Source: Australimonas brisbanensis
GTDB lineage: Bacteria; Chloroflexota; Dehalococcoidia; Lucifugimonadales; Australimonadaceae
DNA length: 64,000 nucleotides
Direction of reading: 5' to 3'
Assembly: GCA_038147155.1 (NCBI GenBank)
Contig: JAYQTA010000010.1
Coordinates: 9,797 to 73,796, forward strand
How positions within the stretch are numbered: position 1 is the first letter of the stretch; the number at the start of each line of letters is the position of its first letter. Shown piece by piece: positions 1 through 8,485 of the stretch. Below the pieces are notes generated by a model. It had not been told where the DNA came from. It saw only the letters and a program-made list of their open reading frames with translations, and ran no database searches. The position numbers and the translations under genes were made by a program.

Positions 1-32
1 TCCCGCCGCCGTGCATCACCAAGGCATCACCA

Positions 33-1820
33 TCACGCGCCCGCCCCGTAGCGCGCGCTCAGCCCCTCGGCTCGCGCCTGGCCGCCGTCGTGGCCGTTGA
101 GGTTGGTGGCGTACTGGAGCTCGCGCATGTGCGTGAACAGCCCGCCGGAGGCCATCAGCTCTGCCGGGGGGCCCATCTCCGCGATGCGCCCGTGCTCCAG
201 CACCACCACCAGGTGGGCGTGCTGGATGGACGAGAGCCGGTGGGCGATGACGAAGGTGGTGCGTCCCGCCACCACCGCGCCCATGGCCTGCTGTATCGCC
301 GCCTCGGTACCCGCGTCCACGGCGGAGGTGGAATCGTCCAGCACCAGGATGGGCGGATCCAGCAGCAGGGTGCGGGCCAGGGCCAGGCGCTGGCGCTGCC
401 CGCCGGAGAGCGACATGCCCCGCTCGCCGATCAGCGTGTCGTACCCCTTGGGCAGGGCCATCACCTCATCGTGCAGCTGGGCCGTCACGGCGGCGGCCTT
501 CACCTGCTCCAGCGTGGCCCCGCGGTGCCCGTAGGCGATGTTCTCGCGCACCGTGGCGCTGAACAGAAACACGTCCTGCTGCACCATGCCCACCGCATCG
601 CGCACCGAGGCCACCGCGACATCGCGCACGTCCACCCCGTCGATGGCCACGCGTCCCTCGCCCACGTCGTAGTAGCGCGCCAGCAGGTTCACCAGCGTGC
701 TCTTGCCACTGCCCGGCGCGCCCAGCAGCGCCACCACCGTTCCGGGGGGCACGTCCAGGTCGATGTCCACCAGCGCCGGGGTGTGACCGTAGGAGAAGGA
801 GACGCCCTCGAAGCGCACGTGACCCTGGGGGGCGGGGAGCGGACGGGCGCCGGGGGCGTCGTGCACCGGGGAGATGGCGTCCAGCACATCGAAGAGGCGC
901 TCGCCGGCGGCCATGGTGCGGGCGAAGGTGTTCACCAGGAAACCCACCATCCGCACCGGCTGCACCAGAAGGCCCACGTAGAAGATGAACTGCACCAGCT
1001 CACCCACGCTCACGCGCCCGTCCATCACCGCATGGCCGCCGACCCACAGCACCGCCACGGTGCCTCCCCAGAAGAACACCTGCATCACGCTGGTGTTGGC
1101 CGACTGGGCGCGGCGGGCGGTGTAGGTCCAGTCGAACACGCTCTGGTTGTGGACGGCGAACTTGCCCTCCTCGTGGGCCTCGGCCCCGAAGGCCTTCACC
1201 ACCCGCTGCCCGGCCAGGTTCTCCTGGAGCACCGTGGTGAGCAGGCCGGTCTCGGACTGCACCCGGCGCCACATCACCCGCATCCGGCGGCTCACCATCA
1301 CGGCGCGCACCCCCACCAGCGGCACGAAGGCCAGCGCCACCAGCGCCAGCTGCCAGTCCATGGTGAGCATGATCACCGCGCTGCCCGCCACGAGGGCCAC
1401 GATCTGCCCGGAGCGCACCAGCCCCATGGACACGAAGGCCCGCGTCTGCTCCACGTCCACTGTGGCCTTGGACATCAGGTTGCCCGTGTGCTCACGGTCG
1501 TGGAAGGCGAAGGAGAGGTGCTGGAGCTTGTCGTAGAGCAGGTTGCGGATGCGCCAGGCCACGTGCTGGGAGACGGACTCGGCCAGGTACAGGTTGGTGT
1601 AGTTGAAGATCCCGCGCGCCAGCACCGCGCCCACCAGCAGCCCGCCCATGGTGAGCATGCGTGAGCGGTCGGCGCCCGTGGCCAACTCGTCGATGGCATC
1701 ACCCACCAGCCGTGGCACCAGCAGGAAGAAGCCCGTGGAGAGGAGCAGCGTCACCCACGCGGCGGTCATGCGCCACGGGTTCTGCGCCGCGATCTTGGTG
1801 ATGCGCCAGAGTACGTGCAT
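33..1820 (-). CDS. ABC exporter, fused permease and ATPase (MsbA/multidrug type)
   Basis: A 595-residue half-transporter with an N-terminal six-helix exporter domain (about residues 1-310) and a C-terminal nucleotide-binding domain. The ATPase half shows a Walker A (GAPGSGKST), a signature LSGGQ and a Walker B ILVLDDSTSAVD. The residue after the Walker B Asp is Asp instead of the catalytic Glu. In the family this marks the degenerate site of heterodimeric exporters, so a second half-transporter is expected, probably just left of the window. The ATG at 1820 was chosen because GGGAGG lies 6-8 bases upstream; a longer upstream reading has low-complexity sequence. The substrate (lipid or drug) cannot be told. 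It diverges from rimI. Confidence 0.9.
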   Translation of the reverse strand: MHVLWRITKIAAQNPWRMTAAWVTLLLSTGFFLLVPRLVGDAIDELATGADRSRMLTMGGLLVGAVLARGIFNYTNLYLAESVSQHVAWRIRNLLYDKLQHLSFAFHDREHTGNLMSKATVDVEQTRAFVSMGLVRSGQIVALVAGSAVIMLTMDWQLALVALAFVPLVGVRAVMVSRRMRVMWRRVQSETGLLTTVLQENLAGQRVVKAFGAEAHEEGKFAVHNQSVFDWTYTARRAQSANTSVMQVFFWGGTVAVLWVGGHAVMDGRVSVGELVQFIFYVGLLVQPVRMVGFLVNTFARTMAAGERLFDVLDAISPVHDAPGARPLPAPQGHVRFEGVSFSYGHTPALVDIDLDVPPGTVVALLGAPGSGKSTLVNLLARYYDVGEGRVAIDGVDVRDVAVASVRDAVGMVQQDVFLFSATVRENIAYGHRGATLEQVKAAAVTAQLHDEVMALPKGYDTLIGERGMSLSGGQRQRLALARTLLLDPPILVLDDSTSAVDAGTEAAIQQAMGAVVAGRTTFVIAHRLSSIQHAHLVVVLEHGRIAEMGPPAELMASGGLFTHMRELQYATNLNGHDGGQARAEGLSARYGAGA

Positions 1821-1912
1821 GAGAACCCTCCCAGTATAGGCCATGCGTCGCGCCCGCCGAGTCCCCTGGCGCTCACGTGTAGAATCGGAACCATCCCCCC
1901 GCAGGAGGCCGC

Positions 1913-2551
1913 GTGTCCCAGAACCCACATCTGCCCTTCTCCCTGCGCCCCATGGAGGAGGGGGACATCGAGCAGGTGGCCGCCATGGAGCGCGAGGCGT
2001 TCCCCACGGTCTGGCCACCCACCTCCTTCACCAAGGAGCTGCGCAACTCCCGGGCCGAGTACCTGGTGTGTGTGGCCGAGGGGCGCTATCGCACCGAGGT
2101 GACGCACGGACGCCGAGGTTTGGCGCGCCTGTTCGGGCGGGGCAAGCGGGAAGCGGTCGAGCGCGAGGAGCTGGTGGGGTACCTGGGCATGTGGTACATG
2201 GCCGGGGAGGCGCACATCATCGAGGTGGCCGTGCGCGAGTCGCACCGGCGCCGGGGGCTGGGGGAGCTGCTGATCCTGGGCGCGGTGGAGCTGGCGCTGG
2301 AGCGCGGGCAGTCCGACGTGACGCTGGAGGCGCGCGTCTCCAACGAACCGGCCAAGGCGCTCTACCTCAAGTACGGCTTCCGCGAGGTGGGGCTGCGGCG
2401 GCGCTACTACTCGGACAACAACGAGGACGCCATCATCATGACCACCCCGGAGCTGGGCTCGGCGGACTATCTGGCCCACCTCGACCAGGTGCGCGAACGC
2501 TTCACCGATCGCTACGGGCAGGTGATGCGCGTGTTCGCCTCTCACGCCTGA
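1913..2551 (+). CDS. rimI: Ribosomal-protein-alanine N-acetyltransferase (RimI-like GNAT)
   Basis: A 212-residue GNAT acetyltransferase. The acetyl-CoA loop is visible at about residues 110-118 (SHRRRGLGE), followed by the typical RimI strand with SNEPAKALYLKYGF. RimI acetylates the N-terminal alanine of ribosomal protein S18. This copy is longer than the usual 150-160 residues because of a basic insert at about residues 58-86. The start is GTG at 1913 with AGGAGG about 5 bases upstream. It heads a run of small housekeeping genes on the plus strand. The acetyltransferase call is certain; S18 as substrate is inferred from family similarity. Confidence 0.8.
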   Translation: MSQNPHLPFSLRPMEEGDIEQVAAMEREAFPTVWPPTSFTKELRNSRAEYLVCVAEGRYRTEVTHGRRGLARLFGRGKREAVEREELVGYLGMWYMAGEAHIIEVAVRESHRRRGLGELLILGAVELALERGQSDVTLEARVSNEPAKALYLKYGFREVGLRRRYYSDNNEDAIIMTTPELGSADYLAHLDQVRERFTDRYGQVMRVFASHA

Positions 2552-2577
2552 GGGCGGGCTCCACCCAGGAGGTTGCC

Positions 2578-3030
2578 ATGAGCGCAACGTTCACCTCCGC
2601 CCAGTTGGACTACCTGCGGGTGCGGCGCGTGGCGCGCCTGGCCACCGCGGACGTTGACGGGGCGCCGCACCTGCTCCCCCTGTGTTTCGTCGCCACGCCG
2701 GACACGGTGTACTTCTCCAATGGCGCCGAGCGCACGCGGGGGAGCCTCAAGCGCGTGCGCAACGTCGAGGCCAATCCCCAGGTGGCGGTGCTGGTGGACC
2801 ACTACCGTGAGGACTGGGAGCGCATCGGCTACCTGCTGGTGCATGGACGCGCCGTGGTGCTGCGGGAGGGGCCGGAGCACGCCGAGGCGGCGCGGGCGTT
2901 CTGGGAGCGCTACCCCCAGATGGCCGAGTGGCCCCTGCTGGAGTGGTCGGTGCTGGCTGTGCGCGTGGAGCGCATCGTGGAGTGGGGCAAGCTCGCCTCC
3001 GGCGGCCCGGACACCGAGCCCGTCTTGTAG
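2578..3030 (+). CDS. PPOX-class F420/FMN-binding oxidoreductase
   Basis: A 150-residue split-barrel protein of the pyridoxamine-phosphate-oxidase superfamily. It resembles the probable F420-dependent PPOX subgroup, with the pattern RVARLATADVDGAPHLLPL near the N-terminus, then a conserved strand NPQVAVLVDHY and a C-terminal WSVLAVRVERIVEWG. Such proteins bind F420 or FMN and reduce small substrates; the substrate here is unknown. The ATG at 2578 has AGGAGG 6 bases upstream and follows rimI by 26 bp, probably in the same transcript. The other luciferase-like F420/FMN enzymes in the window make F420 use plausible but not proven. Confidence 0.75.
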   Translation: MSATFTSAQLDYLRVRRVARLATADVDGAPHLLPLCFVATPDTVYFSNGAERTRGSLKRVRNVEANPQVAVLVDHYREDWERIGYLLVHGRAVVLREGPEHAEAARAFWERYPQMAEWPLLEWSVLAVRVERIVEWGKLASGGPDTEPVL

Positions 3031-3044
3031 TTTAAGATTCACCC

Positions 3045-3674
3045 ATGCTGCGACTCCTCTTCGTCCGCCACGGCCGCACCCCCTGGAACGTGCAGGGCAG
3101 GGTGCAGGGCGGTGGCGCGTTGGACGAGGTGGGCCGGGCGCAGGCCGCGCGCCTGGGCGAGGCTCTTGCCTCCGAGCCCCTGGCCGCGGTCTACGCCTCC
3201 CCCGCGCTGCGGGCTCGCCAGACCGGCCGTGCTGTCGCCCGCCTGCATGGGCTGCCCGTGCGGCAGCGCCGCCTGCTGTCGGACCTGGACTACGGCCGGT
3301 ACGCCGGCGCCCTCCTGGCCGACGTGCAGCGCGAGCGCCCCGACCTGTTCGACGCCTGGCGCGCCGCACCCCACACCGTCCACTTCGAGGGCGGCGAGTG
3401 CCTGGGGGACCTGCGCGAGCGGGTGCGCCGGTTCATCGCCCAGGTCCACGCGAACCACGATGGGGCCACCGTCCTGGCGGCCACGCATGATTCGCCGGTG
3501 CGCGTCGCCGCATCGCTGGCGCTGGGGCTGGGGGACGAGAAGCACACCGACCCGGACCTGCGCACGCCGCTGGCCTCCATCACGGAGCTGGAGGTGGAGG
3601 GCCCGCACCTGCGGCTGGTGCGGCACAAGGACGCGGCGCACCTGGTGGGCATCGACGATGGCTTCGGGCGCTAG
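3045..3674 (+). CDS. Histidine phosphatase family protein
   Basis: A 209-residue phosphoglycerate-mutase-like phosphatase. The catalytic RHG is at residues 8-10 and the second catalytic His is in ATHDSP at residue 148. Family members hydrolyse phosphate monoesters such as alpha-ribazole phosphate or sugar phosphates; no neighbour fixes the substrate. A TAAGAT -10-like hexamer at 3033-3038 lies only 6 bases before the ATG and there is no Shine-Dalgarno sequence, so a leaderless transcript is possible. The 3' end overlaps the endonuclease III gene by 17 bp. Confidence 0.85.
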   Translation: MLRLLFVRHGRTPWNVQGRVQGGGALDEVGRAQAARLGEALASEPLAAVYASPALRARQTGRAVARLHGLPVRQRRLLSDLDYGRYAGALLADVQRERPDLFDAWRAAPHTVHFEGGECLGDLRERVRRFIAQVHANHDGATVLAATHDSPVRVAASLALGLGDEKHTDPDLRTPLASITELEVEGPHLRLVRHKDAAHLVGIDDGFGR

Positions 3675-4416
3675 GCGCTCGGGCATCCCCCCCGCCCAGC
3701 GCGGCGTGCGTCCCTACCGGGCCGAGGAGGCCTTCGGCCTGCTGGCCGAGGTGTACGGCCCCCTCACCTGGGAACCGCGCATGGAGCCCACCGCCGAGCT
3801 GGTGTGGACGGTCCTCTCCCAGCACACCTCGGACCTGAACGCCGGGCGCGCCTTCGATGCGCTGGTCGCCCGCTACCCCACCTGGGAGGGCGTGGAGGCG
3901 GCCGACACGCGCGAGTTGGCGCGGGTCATCGCCCACGGGGGCCTGGCCAACCAGAAGGCCCCGCGCATCCGGGCGGTGCTGACCGCCGTGCGCGAGCGCA
4001 CCGGGGGCTACGCGCTGGACTTCCTGGCCCAGATGCCCCTGGCCGATGCCAAGGCGTGGCTCACCTCCCTGCCCGGCGTGGGGCCCAAGACCGCAGGCGT
4101 CGTCCTCTCCTTCGCCCTGGGCATGCCCGCCATGGCCGTGGACACCCACATCCACCGGGTGGCCCAGCGCCTGCGGCTCATCGGCCCGCGGGTGAGCGCC
4201 GACGCCGCCCACGATCTGCTGGAGCAGGCCATGGCACCGGAGCGGGTGTGGGCCTTCCACGTCTACCTCATCACCCACGGACGGCGCATGTGCAAGGCCC
4301 AGCGCCCCCTCTGCCACGCCTGCCCGCTGGCGGCGCGCTGCCCCTCACGGCGGGCCCTGGAGACGCCGGGCGATGACCGCGTGCCCGACATGACCACGGC
4401 GGCCAAGCCCCTGTGA
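3658..4416 (+). CDS. nth: Endonuclease III-family DNA glycosylase/AP lyase
   Basis: A 252-residue base-excision-repair enzyme. The helix-hairpin-helix LPGVGPKTAG (residues 138-147) holds the catalytic Lys144, and VDTHIHRV holds the catalytic Asp162. Four cysteines (212, 219, 222, 228) have the C-x6-C-x2-C-x5-C spacing of the [4Fe-4S] cluster. The enzyme removes oxidised pyrimidines and nicks the abasic site. The ATG at 3658 overlaps the end of the phosphatase gene; the ORF can be extended further upstream but only in a shadow frame. It overlaps the next gene by 4 bp, so the two are translationally coupled. Confidence 0.9.
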   Translation: MASGARRSGIPPAQRGVRPYRAEEAFGLLAEVYGPLTWEPRMEPTAELVWTVLSQHTSDLNAGRAFDALVARYPTWEGVEAADTRELARVIAHGGLANQKAPRIRAVLTAVRERTGGYALDFLAQMPLADAKAWLTSLPGVGPKTAGVVLSFALGMPAMAVDTHIHRVAQRLRLIGPRVSADAAHDLLEQAMAPERVWAFHVYLITHGRRMCKAQRPLCHACPLAARCPSRRALETPGDDRVPDMTTAAKPL

Positions 4417-4967
4417 GCGCGGCGGGGCAGGGGAGCCTGGGCCTCGAGGCGCGCGCCAGGGTGGCGCTGCTCTTGGAGGCGCTGTGCGTCGAACACGCCA
4501 TCGCCCCCGCGCCGTCGCTGGACTGGTCGGTGCGCATGCGCCGCATGCTGGGCCGCGCCTACCTCAAGCAGGGCGTCATCCGCCTCTCGGCCTGGCTGGA
4601 CGATGAGCAGGCGGCCGAGACGCTGCGCCATGAGCTGGCGCACATCGCCGTCCACCAGCACCGGCGGGGCAGGGGGCGTACCGCACCCCACGGCGAGGCG
4701 TGGCGAGAGTGGGCGGTGCGTCTGGGCGCGGTGCCGCGGGCCACGGCCCAGCGCGGCCCCGCACTGGCCCCGCAGCGGGCCCAGCGCCCCCACACGGGCC
4801 TGGCCTGCCCCGGCTGCGGCGCGCGCTTCGTGCGGGCCCGCGTCTTGCGCGGGCTCTACTGCCGCGCCTGCGGGCCCCGCTGGGGGCGGCTGGCCAAGGC
4901 CCTACGCGGGCCGCGCTCCGAGGTGGTAGCGTGGGCCCAGCGCCGTTCGGATGGAGCGGAGGGGTGA
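4413..4967 (+). CDS. SprT-like zinc metalloprotease domain protein
   Basis: A 184-residue protein with a SprT-like fold. HELAH (residues 73-77) gives the HExxH zinc site and PHGEAW at about 92-97 supplies the third ligand His. A C-terminal zinc ribbon is formed by CPGCG (about 131-135) and CRACG (about 152-156). The family includes the SPRTN DNA-protein crosslink proteases and bacterial SprT, so a repair or quality-control role next to nth is reasonable inference. The start is GTG at 4413, overlapping the nth stop (GTGA). Confidence 0.8.
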   Translation: MSAAGQGSLGLEARARVALLLEALCVEHAIAPAPSLDWSVRMRRMLGRAYLKQGVIRLSAWLDDEQAAETLRHELAHIAVHQHRRGRGRTAPHGEAWREWAVRLGAVPRATAQRGPALAPQRAQRPHTGLACPGCGARFVRARVLRGLYCRACGPRWGRLAKALRGPRSEVVAWAQRRSDGAEG

Positions 4968-4971
4968 TGCC

Positions 4972-5580
4972 TTGGAGCAGGTGCTCGACGGGCTGAGGGA
5001 CTTCCACCTGGTCTTCCTGCCGCTCCTGGTGGTCATGGACCCCCTGGGCGCGCTGCCGTTCCTGGCCTCCTTCGCCGGGGCCATGCCCACCCCGCAGCGG
5101 GCGCGTATCCACCGCATCGCCATACTCACCGCGCTGGTGGTGGGCGTGCTGTTCCTGCTGGGGGGCCGGGCCGTCTTCGCCCTGCTGGGCGTGCAGGTGT
5201 ACCACTTCCTGGTGGCGGGCGGCGCGGTGCTGTTCGCCCTGGCCCTGCGGGAGATGATGCGCACCGGCGCCGAGCCGCCCGCCGAGCCGGACGAACTCAT
5301 GGCCGTGGTGCCCGTGGGCACGCCTCTGCTGGTGGGCCCGGCCACCATCTCCCTGCTGCTGGTGCTCTCCGCCCTCCACCCGCTGTGGCTGGTGGTGGCC
5401 GTCTTCGGGGCCAGCATCGCGGTCTGCTGGCTGGTCTTCAGCCAGACGGGCCGGCTGGTGCGTTTGCTGGGCATCGGTGGCCTGCGCGCCTTCAACAAGG
5501 TGGCCTACCTGTTGCTGGCGGCCATCGCCGTCAAGCTCATCACCGACGGTATCGTCCAGACCATGGCTGCCGTGGATTAG
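4972..5580 (+). CDS. MarC family integral membrane protein
   Basis: A six-helix membrane protein of about 202 residues in the MarC/UPF0056 family. The N-terminal helix carries the family's DPLG motif (VVMDPLGALPF), and the second half has TPLLVGPATIS, a repeat-type motif of the fold. Its function is unknown; the old link to multiple antibiotic resistance is not supported. Two starts are possible. TTG at 4972 has GGAGGGG 7 bases upstream and begins after the SprT stop; ATG at 4951 has no Shine-Dalgarno sequence and overlaps SprT by 17 bp. The TTG is preferred. Confidence 0.85.
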   Translation: MEQVLDGLRDFHLVFLPLLVVMDPLGALPFLASFAGAMPTPQRARIHRIAILTALVVGVLFLLGGRAVFALLGVQVYHFLVAGGAVLFALALREMMRTGAEPPAEPDELMAVVPVGTPLLVGPATISLLLVLSALHPLWLVVAVFGASIAVCWLVFSQTGRLVRLLGIGGLRAFNKVAYLLLAAIAVKLITDGIVQTMAAVD

Positions 5581-5601
5581 TCCCCACCCTGGAGGTGCCC
5601 C

Positions 5602-6930
5602 GTGTCCGACGCTCCCCGCCCCGCCTACGACCTGGTCATCACCGGTGGACGCGTGCTGGACCCCGGCCGGGGGGTGGATGGGGTCATGGACGTGGCGGTG
5701 CGCGACGGACGCATCGCCCACGTGGCCCCGGACATCGGCGCGGCGGCTGGCGTGCGCTCGGTGGACGCGCGCGGGCGCATCGTCACCCCTGGCCTCATCG
5801 ACGTGCACGCCCACATCTACCACATGGGCATCGAGAACGGCCTCGACCCGGACCTGGCCGGGGTGCGCTCTGGCGTCACCACCCTGGTGGACGGGGGGTC
5901 AGCGGGCTCGGCCAACTACGAGGGCTTCTCCTCTCACGTCATCGCCAGGGCCGCCACGCGCGTGCTGGCCAACATCCACATCGCCCGCGCGGGCCTCGCC
6001 TTCATGCCCGAGGCGCGCGATGCCTCCGACATCGACCACAACGCCACCGTGGAGGCCATCGCCCGCCACCGGGGCGAGATCATCGGCGTGAAGGTGCGGG
6101 CGCTGGGCCCCGCCGCGCGCACCCTGGGCGTGGCGTACATCGAGAAGGCCGTGGCCGCCGCGCGCGAGGCGGGCGTGCGGGTTATGGTGCACATCGGCGA
6201 CCCGGCCGACCGCGCGCCGGAGACGGCCAACCTCACGCGGGCCCTGCTGCCGCTGCTGGAGCCCGACGACATCCTGACGCACCTGTTCACCGGCGCGCCG
6301 GGCAAGGCGCTCGACACCCTGGGGCGCGCCGTGCCGGAACTGGTGGAGGCCAAGGACCGGGGCGTGGTGTTCGACCCGGCCCACGGGCGCTTCAACCTCT
6401 CCTTCGAGGTGGCCAAGCGGATGATGGACCAGGACATCATCCCCTACACCATCTCCACCGACATCACCCGTCAGGGGCACGCCGGGCGGGTGCGCTCCAT
6501 GACCCACATCATGGGCAAGTTCCTGGCGCTGGGCTACGCGCTGCCCGACGTGATCCGTATGTCCACCTACAACCCCGCGCGCCTCGTGGGCCGCCAGGAC
6601 GACCTGGGCACCCTGGCCGAGGGCACCACGGCGGACATCGCCATCCTGGAGGAGGCCACCGGGGAGTGGGACTACGAGGACGCCGAGGCCGTGACTATCC
6701 AGGGCCAGAAGGCGCTGCGCCCCGTGCTCACCTTAAAGGATGGCGTGCAGTTCAGCCCCGACTATGGGCCCTTCCTGTTGGCTGCCGAACCCCACGCCCT
6801 AGGGCGTGGGGTTCGGCAGCCCTGCCTCTCGGCGCGCTCGCTCGTATGGAGGGGGACTCCTCGGCCCGGCGCTGAGCGCTGGCCTACTTCCCCGGCAGGA
6901 GAGGGCACCTCTCCTCTGCACCCTCTCTAG
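5602..6930 (+). CDS. Amidohydrolase/deacetylase-family metallohydrolase with repeat-derived tail
   Basis: A 442-residue dihydroorotase-like TIM-barrel hydrolase with a binuclear metal site: H69 and H71 in DVHAH, a probable carboxylated Lys in GVKVRA, His in VMVHIGDP, His in THLFTG and Asp in STDIT. It resembles the amidohydrolase/deacetylase group acting on cyclic amides or N-acyl amino acids; the substrate is unknown. The ATG has GGAGGTG upstream and follows MarC by 21 bp. Native protein ends at about residue 393. The remaining 49 residues come from a perfect palindrome and repeat copy A, which supply the present stop codon. The tail lacks family conservation. Confidence 0.8.
   Translation: MSDAPRPAYDLVITGGRVLDPGRGVDGVMDVAVRDGRIAHVAPDIGAAAGVRSVDARGRIVTPGLIDVHAHIYHMGIENGLDPDLAGVRSGVTTLVDGGSAGSANYEGFSSHVIARAATRVLANIHIARAGLAFMPEARDASDIDHNATVEAIARHRGEIIGVKVRALGPAARTLGVAYIEKAVAAAREAGVRVMVHIGDPADRAPETANLTRALLPLLEPDDILTHLFTGAPGKALDTLGRAVPELVEAKDRGVVFDPAHGRFNLSFEVAKRMMDQDIIPYTISTDITRQGHAGRVRSMTHIMGKFLALGYALPDVIRMSTYNPARLVGRQDDLGTLAEGTTADIAILEEATGEWDYEDAEAVTIQGQKALRPVLTLKDGVQFSPDYGPFLLAAEPHALGRGVRQPCLSARSLVWRGTPRPGAERWPTSPAGEGTSPLHPL
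6781..6820. repeat. 40-bp perfect palindrome
   Basis: Two 20-bp arms are exact reverse complements with no loop. The element lies inside the 3' end of the amidohydrolase reading frame and directly abuts repeat copy A. It would form a very strong hairpin in RNA, but it is not followed by a T-run and is translated in the current frame. It may be a terminator that lost its upstream stop codon, or the left end of the inserted element. Confidence 0.9.
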
Positions 6931-7150
6931 CCTCCGGACAACCCCTGGCTAACGGCGTGTTTGGGGGCTGCGCCACACACCCAAGCACGTGGTATGCGTG
7001 CTGGCCACGGGCCTGCTGCCATGAGCGAGCGCCGAGCGAGCGGAGACGGGGGTTCGGCGCCCAAAGGGCGCCCAGGAGGTCCCCCTTGAACGAGCGAACG
7101 AAGTGAGCGGAGAGCGCCCTCAAACCCACCCAAATCCGGGCGAACCCCCA
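6821..7150. repeat. Modular hairpin repeat, copy A
   Basis: This copy has both modules of a family also seen at 15120, 17795 and 45712. The left module is recognisable by the string around ctgcaccc..ctagcc (about 6927-6945) and the gctgcgcc word at about 6979. The right module starts with gcgagcgccgagcgagcgg at about 7024 and includes the hairpin ggcgcc-caaa-gggcgcc and the word gaacgagcga. No gene is seen here apart from the borrowed tail of the hydrolase. Confidence 0.75.
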
Positions 7151-7385
7151 TTGCGCCCCTCGTTGGCCCTGGCCTAGATGGCCCTGCGGCGATATGCCGT
7201 AGAAAGGGGGTGATCCAGTAGTGCATAGTCATCAACCGAGCACCGCTGCCTCACCCGCTGCCCGCCGCTAGGGACCAGTCTTCTCGGTCGGTACTGGTCA
7301 CCGGCGGTATCCGCAGGACCTACGCGGTGGGTCTTGTCGGGTGAGCAGCAGGGTGCGCTCCGGCAAACGCTGGGGTAACGGACGG
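7151..7385. other. Non-coding interval with possible structured RNA
   Basis: No convincing gene lies between repeat A and the luciferase-like gene. Bases 7201-7216 are complementary to the conserved 3' end of 16S rRNA (GGATCACCTCCTTTCT) except at one base. The stretch 7267-7320 can form several G+C stems, for example accagt with actggt. Signatures of RNase P RNA, tmRNA and SRP RNA were looked for by eye and not found. It ends in the hairpin at 7386-7413. Confidence 0.4.
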
Positions 7386-7413
7386 GTGCCCAGGCTTCCA
7401 GGAGCCTGGGCAC
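7386..7413 (+). terminator. Hairpin with 11-bp perfect stem
   Basis: Perfect 11-bp arms (7386-7396 and 7403-7413) flank a 6-base loop, followed within 10 bases by TTTT. It could end a transcript from the non-coding interval or act as a leader hairpin for the downstream oxidoreductase. A TAGAAT -10-like hexamer at about 7463-7468 lies between this hairpin and that gene. Confidence 0.6.
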
Positions 7414-7508
7414 TCCGGTGTTTTCTCCCCTCTCCCTTCTGCGGCCCGCGCCCGCCCGTGCGGTAGAATGGTCGCTCACACCCAGCAGGTGCCCACCGGG
7501 GGACGCCC

Positions 7509-8450
7509 ATGATCTCGGTCAAGATAGGCCTGTCCGGCCCCTCCACCGCCGCCCGTCAGGGGCGGGCGGCCTTCTTCGCCTACCTCGACACCATCGAGGC
7601 GCTGGAGTGGGACTCGGTGTGGTTCTCGGACCGCATCGTCGGCCCCGGTTGGCGCATGGACCCCCTGGCGGGCATGGCCATGGTGGCCGCCCACTCCGAG
7701 CGCCTCAAGTTCGGCACCAGCGTCCTGCTCATGTCCATGCGCAACCCCGTGGCCATGGCCAAGGAGCTGGCGACCATCGACGCCCTCTCCGGGGGCCGTC
7801 GCCTCATCTTGGCCGTGGGTGTGGGGCAGGAATCGCCCGTGGAGTACCAGGCCATGGGCGTGGAGAAGCGCGAACGCGGGCGGCGGCTGGACGAGGCGAT
7901 GGCGCTGATGCGCCGCCTCTGGACGGAGGACCACGTCACGCACTCCTCGGAGTTCGTGCGCCTCAACGACGCGACCATCGGCGTCCACCCCGCCAACCCG
8001 GCCATCCCTGTGTGGGTGGGCGGGCGCTCGGAGCCCTCGTTCCGGCGCACCGGCGCACTGGGCGACGGCTGGCTGCCCTCGCAGGTCACCCCGGAGGAGG
8101 TGGCGGCAGGCATCGAACGCATCCGTCACCACGCCGCCGAGGCCGGGCGCGTCGTCCCGGACGACCACTACGGGCTGCAGGTCTCGTGCTATCTGGTGGA
8201 GCGCGGCCCCGTGCCCGCCAGCGCCATGGAACGCCTGCTCGCCCGGCGCACCGATGTGTCCCCGGAGGCCATCAACCTGGTGGGCACGCCCGATGCCGTA
8301 ATGGCCCGGCTGCGCGAGTACGTGGACGCCGGGGCCACCAAGTTCGTCTTCAACCCGGCCTGCGGGCCGGAGGAGCTGGACGCCCAGCTGCGCCTCCAGG
8401 CGGAGGCCATCGTCCAGCCCATCCACCGCAAGCAGGTCACCTTCGGGTAG
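7509..8450 (+). CDS. LLM-class flavin/F420-dependent oxidoreductase
   Basis: A 313-residue luciferase-like TIM-barrel oxidoreductase. Family features include WDSVWFSDRIVGPG near residue 36, the ELATIDALSGGR stretch typical of F420- or FMN-binding members, VGVGQESP and the C-terminal TPDAVMARLREYVDAGA. Such enzymes are hydride transferases or monooxygenases; the substrate is unknown. The ATG at 7509 follows GGGGGACGCCC. It is followed 35 bp later by argC, probably on the same transcript, although the two have no obvious pathway link. A second member lies at 14155. Confidence 0.85.
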   Translation: MISVKIGLSGPSTAARQGRAAFFAYLDTIEALEWDSVWFSDRIVGPGWRMDPLAGMAMVAAHSERLKFGTSVLLMSMRNPVAMAKELATIDALSGGRRLILAVGVGQESPVEYQAMGVEKRERGRRLDEAMALMRRLWTEDHVTHSSEFVRLNDATIGVHPANPAIPVWVGGRSEPSFRRTGALGDGWLPSQVTPEEVAAGIERIRHHAAEAGRVVPDDHYGLQVSCYLVERGPVPASAMERLLARRTDVSPEAINLVGTPDAVMARLREYVDAGATKFVFNPACGPEELDAQLRLQAEAIVQPIHRKQVTFG

Positions 8451-8485
8451 TAGGGCAGTCCCAGACCAACGCAGGAGCAGCGCGC

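Noticed and set aside
6821..7150. Insertion sequence at repeat copy A
   Set aside because: No transposase frame or flanking target duplication is visible in this or the other three copies.
7195..7235. End of an rRNA operon
   Set aside because: Only about 16-18 bases resemble the 16S 3' end; the bases before it do not match 16S helix 45, and no 23S or ITS tRNA follows.
7181..7413. RNase P RNA, tmRNA or SRP RNA
   Set aside because: The conserved cores (for example the RNase P GAGGAAAGUCC element, the tmRNA T-arm end or the SRP apical loop) were not found on either strand.
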